Source: Acidobacteriota bacterium (lineage in GTDB: Bacteria; Acidobacteriota; Thermoanaerobaculia; Multivoradales; JAHEKO01). From it: DNA of 38,751 nucleotides. The stretch lies in the NCBI GenBank assembly GCA_029263375.1, contig JAJCXP010000393.1, positions 1-38,751 of the forward strand, written 5' to 3'. The notes under the pieces are model-generated. The model searched no databases and was not told the DNA's origin. It worked only from the letters and a program-made list of their open reading frames with translations. The translations under genes and the position numbers were made by a program. Each line of letters opens with the position of its first letter. Within the stretch, counting starts at the first letter, position 1. Shown here one piece after another: positions 18,632-25,249 of the stretch.

Positions 18632-20191
18632 TCACCCGTTCAAGAAGGTTGCGAGGGTGTCGCTCCACCCGTTTCGGATTTGGTCTGCGAGCCTGAGGGC
18701 GTCCTTGTCCTCCAGCAGCGCCTCGGTTCGGGCTGCGGCGAGGAGCAACAGATCGATCTGCGACCGCACCGCCTCGTCTCGCGGGTCCTCGGACTCAAGC
18801 AGCGGCCTGTAAATGAGCTTGTAAAAAGGGTGTTCGGGGTTAAGCACGAGGACGAGCCGCCTCTTGTCGCGGGCATAGTTGAAGAAAGCGGTTTCGCTCA
18901 GCGCCGTCGGGACGATCCGGTACTCGATCGAGCCGCTCGTGTCGGCACCGCTCGTCGGCGAGAAGCTCAGCTTCCTGCCGATGGCGCCGAGAACCTCCTT
19001 ATCCCGCGGCCGTGGCTTCGGCGGGAAGGGCGTCAGCATGTCATCCTTCTCGCTTGCGCGCTCCTCTGAGACGGTAAAGCGCTCTGCGATCTTCGCGTTG
19101 AAATGCGCCTTGCGAGCGCGGCTGTTGAGCGCCCGCGCGGTCGACTCCGTGTCGGCGCTCAGCGCCTCCACAAGGTGGGGTCGTGGCCGGACTTGCTGCT
19201 TCGTGTGGGTAATACCGAAAGCCTCATCGAGGACCGGTTCGAACTGGATCTCGCAGCGCCACCAGTCATCGTAGTTCTCCCGGCGCTTGCCGCCCAGGAA
19301 GAACCATCCGTAATCCACCTCGCGACCCGCGCGAACGATGGATATACCAGCCCCCTTCGCGATCCCACGCGCGCGCTTTTCCTTGTTCGAGAGCTTTGAC
19401 CACTCGGCGACGGGGAGTTCTGCAAACCGCATGCGTACGAGACCCGTCGTCGAGGGATCGGCTGGATTCGCAGCGACTTCATAGACGAGTTCCTCCGAGA
19501 ATTGGGTCGCGCCGGAGTATCGCGCCGAGGGGTGGAGAAACAGCGGGTCGATCGGCTCAACCGCATCTCCGTTGACAGTGATCGAGACTCCATCCCACAG
19601 GAAGTGCCGGAAGCGTCGCCCCAACGATGTCAACAGCTTGCGTGTAATCGTTGAGATGCGCCGGTTATCGAGGCGATCGCACTGTGTCCACGTGACTACG
19701 GTCCCCGAATCGAACCCGTTGACAATCGCTGTTCTGCATACTCGCGAAGGCTTCGGCACCTCGGTCAGATCGCCGCGGACGATCTCGTCGATGTCTAGGT
19801 GCGAGCGGAGTACCCAGCCCTTCTTCGAACTCCAAGTGTGGACCGTAACGCGTTTGGCCTGGCTCAGAGAACTGTTCGGTAGACCCATCCCGTAGCGACC
19901 GAGGCCGTCGCGATTGTTGAACCGAGTGCTACCGCCGAAGCGTAGCGCGGTGCGTAGAATGCGGAGGTCCATACCGATCCCATTGTCCGAAAGCGTCAGG
20001 ACGATTGGATACTCAGCCTCATTCTTGTCGACGGTCAGTTGGACGGTGATTTCTGTGGCGCCAGCCTGCAAGGAGTTGTCCACCAACTCTGCGACGGCGC
20101 TCGACGTCCCCTTATATCCGGAGTCGCGTGTTGCCTGAATGAACTGGTCCACAGCGACAATCGAGTATTCTCCGTTTGCCCTCGCGCTCAT
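18632..20191 (-). CDS. GHKL (Hsp90/MORC-like) ATPase
   Basis: 519 residues. The N-terminal ATP-binding fold carries the N box ELVDNS (35-40), the G1 box DNGIGMD (69-75) and the G2 box GRYGMGLPN (98-106). This set is shared by Hsp90, MutL, GyrB and MORC proteins, which dimerise on ATP binding and act as clamps or chaperones. There is no histidine-kinase dimerisation domain or topoisomerase Toprim domain. The C-terminal half is charged and ends in helices of unknown type. Its start overlaps the stop of the HTH gene by four bases (ATGA), and druA follows after three bases, so the three are co-expressed. A DNA-clamp or conformational-switch role in the defence system is inferred. Confidence 0.85.
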   Translation of the reverse strand: MSARANGEYSIVAVDQFIQATRDSGYKGTSSAVAELVDNSLQAGATEITVQLTVDKNEAEYPIVLTLSDNGIGMDLRILRTALRFGGSTRFNNRDGLGRYGMGLPNSSLSQAKRVTVHTWSSKKGWVLRSHLDIDEIVRGDLTEVPKPSRVCRTAIVNGFDSGTVVTWTQCDRLDNRRISTITRKLLTSLGRRFRHFLWDGVSITVNGDAVEPIDPLFLHPSARYSGATQFSEELVYEVAANPADPSTTGLVRMRFAELPVAEWSKLSNKEKRARGIAKGAGISIVRAGREVDYGWFFLGGKRRENYDDWWRCEIQFEPVLDEAFGITHTKQQVRPRPHLVEALSADTESTARALNSRARKAHFNAKIAERFTVSEERASEKDDMLTPFPPKPRPRDKEVLGAIGRKLSFSPTSGADTSGSIEYRIVPTALSETAFFNYARDKRRLVLVLNPEHPFYKLIYRPLLESEDPRDEAVRSQIDLLLLAAARTEALLEDKDALRLADQIRNGWSDTLATFLNG

Positions 20192-20409
20192 TCATCCGTC
20201 TCCACCGGGGTCTGGCTCAGGTCTGACGGGCTCTCCACGCGAACGCGCTGCGACTCGATGTACTGCTCGACGTGGTCCTTCTTCATCCTTAGTTGGCCTC
20301 GATCACCAACCTTGTACGCCGTAATCAGACCCCGCCTGATCAGGCGGCGCACTGTGGACTCGGAGACCTTCATGCTCTCCGCAACCTCTGGAACCGTGAG
20401 TAGCTTCAT
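20188..20409 (-). CDS. Excisionase/MerR-type helix-turn-helix regulator
   Basis: 73 residues. The N-terminus reads KLLTVPEVAESMKVSESTVRR followed by LIRRGLITAYKVG, the standard text of the excisionase (helix-turn-helix 17) DNA-binding domain, where the VPEVAE helix, the turn and the STVRRLI recognition helix are followed by a short beta wing. The acidic C-terminal ~25 residues look disordered. I chose ATG 20409 because GGAG lies eight bases upstream; ATG 20415 is an alternative, and the longer open frame to 20520 crosses the promoter. It is the first gene of the minus operon and probably regulates it, binding the phased TGAC repeats just upstream. Xis-like activity is less likely because no integrase is nearby. 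Confidence 0.8.
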   Translation of the reverse strand: MKLLTVPEVAESMKVSESTVRRLIRRGLITAYKVGDRGQLRMKKDHVEQYIESQRVRVESPSDLSQTPVETDE

Positions 20410-20430
20410 GTGCATCGCTCCGGGGTGCTC

Positions 20431-20470
20431 TGACCTTCGATGACCAGCACTGACACTTAATGACACGATA
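20431..20470. promoter_or_regulatory. Four TGAC direct repeats at exact 10-bp spacing (probable operator)
   Basis: Four consecutive decamers begin with TGACC, TGACC, TGACA and TGACA, at 20431, 20441, 20451 and 20461. A half-site of the opposite orientation (TGTCA) follows at 20481. One helical turn per repeat places all sites on one DNA face. They lie 22-61 bp upstream of the HTH start codon and cover its -10 region and leader, so a protein bound there would block transcription. The HTH protein is the natural candidate ligand. Confidence 0.55.
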
Positions 20471-20486
20471 TGTGTATACCTGTCAA
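20458..20486 (-). promoter_or_regulatory. Candidate promoter of the HTH-GHKL-druA operon
   Basis: On the minus strand a perfect TTGACA -35 box (20486-20481) is followed after 17 bases by TCATTA (20463-20458), a weak -10 hexamer. Transcription would begin near 20450 and yield a leader of about 40 bases before ATG 20409. The phased TGAC repeats overlap it, which suits repression. The weak -10 makes the exact start uncertain. Confidence 0.45.
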
Positions 20487-20644
20487 GCGCGATGTGCCCT
20501 ACAGCGACCCCGGCCCACACCCTTGGGGCTCACCAGAACCCCATTCGGGCCACTGAATGGAAGCCGAAGTCACCAAAAGACAGTCGTAGCGGGACGCAAG
20601 GCCTCGCGGCCAGAGGGGTGGACTCTGTGCCCGAAGCCGGAAGT

Positions 20645-20719
20645 CTAGGTGTCCCACAGATATTGGGCGCCGGTCTCGCGCTCGTACCGCGCCGCATCGA
20701 TGGTCTGCTTGATCCGCAT
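20645..20719 (-). CDS. Possible 24-residue peptide with strong ribosome site
   Basis: ATG at 20719 has GGAGG five bases upstream. The peptide begins MRIKQTIDAARYERETG, ends in YLWDT and stops at TAG 20647-20645. Composition is that of an ordinary amphipathic helix. It lies in the same direction as, and about 160 bases upstream of, the HTH operon promoter. It could be a real small protein or the relic of the start of a lost gene. No homologue recognised. Confidence 0.3.
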   Translation of the reverse strand: MRIKQTIDAARYERETGAQYLWDT

Positions 20720-20875
20720 GGCGACCTCCTGCCCGCTCAGATGGACGAGCAGACATTGAGGAAACAGTTGGAGCCATCAACAGGGGTGTCACAGCGTGCT
20801 CTGATGCCGCGCGGGATGAACCTCGCATCACCTCGCAGACTCCTCAGCCTCCTGCTTGCCAGTCCCAGGCCATCA

Positions 20876-20892
20876 CTGACCAGAGTGGTCAG
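20876..20892. repeat. Short hairpin CTGACC-agagt-GGTCAG
   Basis: Perfect 6-bp stem with a 5-base loop, with partial pairing beyond it. Each arm carries the TGACC pentamer also seen in the phased repeats, so it could be an inverted-repeat operator for the same regulator. No T-run follows, so it is unlikely to be an intrinsic terminator. Confidence 0.35.
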
Positions 20893-21027
20893 CAGTGGCC
20901 GAGACTCGTGAAGCGCGGGCCAGTACTTCCCCACCAGTACCCCATGGCGCTCAGCGGGGGCTTGTTGTAGTTTCGTCCCACAACGGTGCGACGGAGGTAA
21001 GTGACAGTGCTGCCCCTACAGTGCCCC

Positions 21028-21054
21028 TTGACACCTCGACGGCGCACTATGGTA
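21028..21054 (+). promoter_or_regulatory. Candidate promoter of the right-hand operon
   Basis: TTGACA (21028-21033) followed after 15 bases by TATGGT (21049-21054), which fits a TAnnnT -10. Spacing is short, and the leader to ATG 21335 would be about 270 bases, containing two hairpins (21206-21222 and 21229-21240). Only a weak candidate. Confidence 0.25.
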
Positions 21055-21205
21055 AGCTGCTCCCATCATGGTCAAGACGGGATTAAACACTGACTGGTCA
21101 AGCACTTACGGAGTGTTCACGTGGAAGAGACCGACGGGATTTTCGACCCCTGAGGCGCTCTAATCCCCCTCTTTCCAAGGTCCCGTGCAGAAAATGCTAT
21201 TATCC

Positions 21206-21240
21206 CGACCGTCAGCCGGTCGTGAGACAGTCTGTAGACT
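21206..21240 (+). other. Two adjacent leader hairpins upstream of the right operon
   Basis: CGACCG-tcagc-CGGTCG (21206-21222) and AGTCT-gt-AGACT (21229-21240) can form two stems in the untranslated leader about 95-130 bases before ATG 21335. They are not followed by a U-tract. A post-transcriptional control element is possible; chance cannot be excluded for the second, short stem. Confidence 0.3.
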
Positions 21241-21334
21241 AAAGACAGCCGGGTGAGCCTCCACTCTAAACTTAGACGAGAGGCCAGCGTCGAACAAGCG
21301 TGCCCGGACACTTGAGCTGCGACGGACCACTGGA

Positions 21335-22258
21335 ATGTTTGAGATCCCGAATTTCAAAGATGGGGAGCCCCTATACGCCGAGCAGCTAACCGCTCTTGCT
21401 CACCTCCCTTTCGCCTGCCTCAGAACGCTATTGCAGCTACTCGATAGCGGCTTCGGTCTGTTCTGCCTGCCAGAGGACGAGCCGGGCACGGCCAATCTCC
21501 TCAAGGGCGACACGCTGGTCACCGTCCGGATGCTGTTGCCCGACGGCAGACCACTCGTCGTAGACCGGTTGCAGCTGCCGGCGGACCTCGGGGAAGACGG
21601 CGGCGAGATCCGGCTGGACGGCGATCGCCTTCTGATCGCTGGCGGCGAAGCTTCGCTGATGTCGATCGGCGCCCAGAAGGAGGTCTGGGACGCGGCTCAG
21701 AAGCTCGCGGAGTCGCTAGAACACCTTGAGAAGTCGGTAGCGGGAAGCGCCGGTTTCAAAACCCTGGTGCCCGTCTTCGGCCTAGTCCTCGCCCGTGCCC
21801 GGAGACAGCTGCGGCGAGGGCGGTCTCTGGTCGACGACGTCACCGAGGCACTGGATGACTGTTTCGAATGTAGCCGCCTAATCGCGCGCGACCTGGAGAT
21901 CCAAGCGCTTGGAAGTCGAACGATCTCGGACCTCTGCGACTTCCTGCGATCCTACCGGCGACTGGCGTCACGGCTCGACGGCGTGATCCGCGGTCCCGGC
22001 GAGCTGTCCGAATTGATTGCCCTCGAGGAAAGGCCGGAGGGCGACTTCACGCGCTACATCTACGACGTCGCGGGACGCACTCGGCTCCGCATCGATTGTA
22101 CGCAGGAAAACGGCCTGCTCTACACCCAGGACGATGGCAGGCAGCCGACAACAAATTATCAGCACCTCCGCTCGACACAGGACTTCCAGGCCGAGGGTCG
22201 CCAATATCTCCACGTCAAGGTGAAGAATGCCACCGGCCTGGCGGTCTACGCCGACTGA
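21335..22258 (+). CDS. Unknown 307-residue protein, first gene of the right operon
   Basis: No confident family. The opening FKDGEPLYAEQLTALAHLP resembles the F-DG-x-L-A-x-L start common in phage tail-fibre and baseplate proteins. The middle (120-220) is helical and basic, with ARARRQLRRGRSLVDDVTEA and a run of long helices. The C-terminal 70 residues are polar and beta-like and end NATGLAVYAD. No signal peptide or membrane segment. The ribosome site is weak. The next gene begins 32 bases after its stop. A baseplate or adaptor role would fit the VgrG and PAAR genes downstream, but this is inference. Confidence 0.7.
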   Translation: MFEIPNFKDGEPLYAEQLTALAHLPFACLRTLLQLLDSGFGLFCLPEDEPGTANLLKGDTLVTVRMLLPDGRPLVVDRLQLPADLGEDGGEIRLDGDRLLIAGGEASLMSIGAQKEVWDAAQKLAESLEHLEKSVAGSAGFKTLVPVFGLVLARARRQLRRGRSLVDDVTEALDDCFECSRLIARDLEIQALGSRTISDLCDFLRSYRRLASRLDGVIRGPGELSELIALEERPEGDFTRYIYDVAGRTRLRIDCTQENGLLYTQDDGRQPTTNYQHLRSTQDFQAEGRQYLHVKVKNATGLAVYAD

Positions 22259-22290
22259 GCCGGCACTCCTCTCTCGAGATCAAATAAATC

Positions 22291-25248
22291 ATGAAGTTCT
22301 CAGACAGGTTGAGACAATCCGAAGTGGTCCGAAGCGAGATGGTCAGGGCCTTCACGGAAGAGGCTGTCGAGGCGGTAGAACGTGGGCAGCTGTCGGATCT
22401 GCTGGTCCTGATCCTCGAAACCTGGCAGAGTTCGGGAGAAGGTGGCGTCCTGGACCGCGGCAACCTGCTGCGGATTCACGACCGGCTCGTGGTTGTGCTG
22501 GCACCAGCGGGTCAGGTACAGGACTCTGTGGCTGACGATATCTTGCTGGTCTGTCGGACCGCGCTGTCACACAAGCATCTGGAATTGAGCCAGGTCGTCT
22601 TACCGTTGGGCGTGCCGACGGACCTCCTAGAGGTCGTCGGGCGGTGGGCGGCAGCGCTGAACCAGGCCAGCACCGAAGACGGCTTGCGCCGGCTCGCCCT
22701 CCTGCTCGAGCTTCACGACCTTTTCTTCGGACCAGAGGACATCTCCTACCTCCGAGAGCAGGCCCTGGAGGCAGAGAAAGCGCAGCAGTGTCGGAAGAAC
22801 ACCCTGCTCGGCACCGCCCAGCTACCTTCCGAAGCCTGGGCGCGGGCCCTGCTGGTCTTGTTTCGCACTCACCGGGAGCTGAGGCGATCGGGTGTGAAGA
22901 CCGTGTTTTCGGAACAGTTGGCTCAGAAGTTGGATCAACCCATGCCTTTGATCAGAAACCTTGTGCTGCACTGGGCGGCAACCCTTCCGGTCATCGAAAG
23001 CCTACTGGAGTTGGACGGCGACATGGAGGTCTTCAGGCCTTCGATCCCGAAGCTGGTCGAACCGCTGGCTTCGCCCCACGGCCTGACCCACTACCTGATG
23101 GTCGCGGGGCCGCCGAAGGTGGGAAAGAGCTCGCTAACGTTCTCTCTGGAGGACAGTGGGCTGGTGGACGTCTTTCCGATCAGCCCGGGCCACGATACGC
23201 CGGACCAGCTGAGCCCGCTCAAGTTCGACAAGAAGAACGGCAAGATCAACCAAAGAGTGGTCAACCAAGAGCGTGAGCGCTGGAAGAGTGGTGAAGGTGA
23301 AACTGTGATGCCTGTCGTCATGGCCCGGGGATGCGGCGACGTAGCTGCTGACGGCACGGCTTTGAATCTCTTCATCGAGGATGTCCCGGGGGGGCTCTTT
23401 ACAAGGCAGGACGAAAGCCATTCTTGGCGCCACTGGATCGCCAACCGCAAGCCGACTGCAGTCGCGTTGTTGATCCCGGCGGTCGGTGACTTCGACAGCA
23501 CGCCCTACCAACGGGTCGTCGACGAAATCCTGAAACACCACGAGGGGCTTCCCGTTTTTCTCCTGGTCAATCGTTTCGATGAGCAACTCGCCAGCTATTC
23601 CTCAAAGGACGTGGACCCGGAGTTGCTAGCGGCGGTCGCGCGGCTCGGCGAGCGCCCGGTCGAGCTCGGAGTCGATGCCGGCGCCTTGACGGTGGCCGAT
23701 CCGAAGGCGACCGCCGACTCGCTCGGCGGGCTCGCCCTGGTGACCCGCCAACTGCAGGTGCTGAACCAGACCTTGCCAATCGTCGGGAAGCATCCAGCCT
23801 CGCTCCATTTCATATGCTGCCGTCACGCCTCTCCGGAGTTGCGGAGAAGCTCTGTCAAGCCATTCTGGGAGGAGGCCTTTGACCAGATCGATGGAGCGAC
23901 TCGGGCAAGCCGGGCCGATTGGTTCGAGAGGCATCTGATCAAACCGATTGAAGACAACTACGCGAGCGGAACGAAGACCCAGACCGCGGCGATCGCGGCC
24001 GCGTGCGCCCGCTGCAACCGAGTGCTTAGGAGCTTGGTCGAAGAGGGCTGGGACGAGGGCGAGAAAGCGATCGCCTCTCGCAACGCCGGGATCGAGCTGA
24101 TTAACCATCTCGCCGCTCGGCTCGACGAGACGGCCAGGGACCGGTGTTCCAGCGCGGCCAAGGCGTTGACGGAGCTCCGGCAGAGGCTGGACGAACTGCT
24201 CGACCGGCTGTTCGTGCTCGTAGGAATCCCCTCGCGTCTTTCCAGCGGAGACTACCCGAACTCCACTCAGCGGACGTTCATCGACCAGTGGCTCGGGGCT
24301 GCGGACTCGCAAGTCGTCAAGCCTTCGGGCAGCAGCGCGGTCTATTCCTACCTCTTCGGCACGTTGAGCACCGGCATTCCAATCGTTGACGACCCAGGGA
24401 GCACCAGGCCGGAATGGCGGAGCTACGAAGAGCTCAGAGCGCAGCTTGTAGGCGCCCAGAGTGCAGAAGCTTTCTTCAAACGACGCATGGGCGTCCAGGC
24501 CCTGACCGCGCCGGCGGCTCTCGGATCCTGGCTCGGCCTCGAGCCCCTGAAGACCGATCTGCCTCGGTTCATCGCAAGCGCCGGGTCCGATCGCTCGCGG
24601 ATTGCCGAGATTCTCGGCCAGCTGTGCGAGCCTCTGATCGCCTTGTCCAAGAGTATCTCGGAGAATCTCGACTTCGTTGAGAGGTACCAGGATACCGCGC
24701 GGCGACGCCTCGCGGACGGTATAGCGGGCGCCTGGGAGGTCGGTAGCCGGAGTGATGTTGAGGAAGCAGTCACGCGGTTCAACGCGGTGAAGGGAAGATT
24801 TCAGATCGGGAAAACCTGGCGTCAAGAGCGCTCTGCCGCCACAGTGGCGATTCGCACGGCGGTCGGTGTCCTTGAGCCTGATTCTCTGATCGATGATTCC
24901 GCGAACAGAGGTTACCTCAAGGCCGTTCTCGAAGCGGCAAGGGCGGTCGCGCCAAGACCGGAATCGGTGGCCGGTGGTGACGTACCCGAACCCGAGCTGC
25001 CACTCGTCTGTGAGGCTGAAGCAGAGACCCTAAAGCAGGTCCCAAGGCAGCTCGCGGTTTTGCGCGAACATCACTTGCACTGGCTCAAACGTTTCGTCGA
25101 AGCCACGGGCTGGGTCGAGGATCGAGCCGCCAATCAGCCGCTGCTGCCGCCGGACCCCAACGTCCCGCCCGACAATCAGCCGGTGGATGCGGCGTTCGTC
25201 AAGGCGGCGCGGGGAATCGTCGAACAGCTGCGCGCGGGGGACGACTGA
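22291..25248 (+). CDS. Large P-loop GTPase-like protein
   Basis: 985 residues with a central nucleotide-binding domain: P-loop GPPKVGKSS (273-281), a DVPGG motif in the switch II/G3 position (364-368) and LLVNRFD in the NKxD/G4 position (424-430). This ordering suggests a TRAFAC-type GTPase, with Asn-Arg-x-Asp replacing Asn-Lys-x-Asp. About 260 helical residues precede the domain and 500 follow it, with long helices (for example 590-650) that may form a dynamin-like stalk or a coiled coil. There is no membrane segment. The next gene encodes a membrane coiled-coil protein starting two bases after its stop, so the two may form a membrane-tethered switch. Type VI TssM also has a P-loop domain, but with membrane helices absent here. 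Confidence 0.7.
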   Translation: MKFSDRLRQSEVVRSEMVRAFTEEAVEAVERGQLSDLLVLILETWQSSGEGGVLDRGNLLRIHDRLVVVLAPAGQVQDSVADDILLVCRTALSHKHLELSQVVLPLGVPTDLLEVVGRWAAALNQASTEDGLRRLALLLELHDLFFGPEDISYLREQALEAEKAQQCRKNTLLGTAQLPSEAWARALLVLFRTHRELRRSGVKTVFSEQLAQKLDQPMPLIRNLVLHWAATLPVIESLLELDGDMEVFRPSIPKLVEPLASPHGLTHYLMVAGPPKVGKSSLTFSLEDSGLVDVFPISPGHDTPDQLSPLKFDKKNGKINQRVVNQERERWKSGEGETVMPVVMARGCGDVAADGTALNLFIEDVPGGLFTRQDESHSWRHWIANRKPTAVALLIPAVGDFDSTPYQRVVDEILKHHEGLPVFLLVNRFDEQLASYSSKDVDPELLAAVARLGERPVELGVDAGALTVADPKATADSLGGLALVTRQLQVLNQTLPIVGKHPASLHFICCRHASPELRRSSVKPFWEEAFDQIDGATRASRADWFERHLIKPIEDNYASGTKTQTAAIAAACARCNRVLRSLVEEGWDEGEKAIASRNAGIELINHLAARLDETARDRCSSAAKALTELRQRLDELLDRLFVLVGIPSRLSSGDYPNSTQRTFIDQWLGAADSQVVKPSGSSAVYSYLFGTLSTGIPIVDDPGSTRPEWRSYEELRAQLVGAQSAEAFFKRRMGVQALTAPAALGSWLGLEPLKTDLPRFIASAGSDRSRIAEILGQLCEPLIALSKSISENLDFVERYQDTARRRLADGIAGAWEVGSRSDVEEAVTRFNAVKGRFQIGKTWRQERSAATVAIRTAVGVLEPDSLIDDSANRGYLKAVLEAARAVAPRPESVAGGDVPEPELPLVCEAEAETLKQVPRQLAVLREHHLHWLKRFVEATGWVEDRAANQPLLPPDPNVPPDNQPVDAAFVKAARGIVEQLRAGDD

Positions 25249-25249
25249 C

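Larger units (their letters stand above)
20520..21334. other. Non-coding boundary between the two loci
   Basis: About 815 bases separate the divergent starts of the left minus operon and the right plus operon. No long frame reads like a real protein. By eye it and the adjoining HTH leader hold about a dozen TGAC[A/C] pentamers in either orientation, three short hairpins, one 24-codon ORF with a good ribosome site and a TTGACA box facing right. No tRNA, integrase or attachment-site duplication was found. It may hold the promoters, operators and possibly a small RNA. Confidence 0.5.

Noticed and set aside
1086-20409. Interpretation as DISARM, BREX or Dpd
   Set aside because: DUF1998 and Snf2 helicases also occur in DISARM and Dpd, but no methyltransferase, PLD (DrmC), PglZ, BrxC or deazaguanine transferase is present, while DUF4338 (DruA) is.
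20520-21334. tRNA gene or integrase attachment site in the boundary
   Set aside because: No cloverleaf, no GGTTCRA-type T-loop in a proper context and no long direct repeat pair seen.
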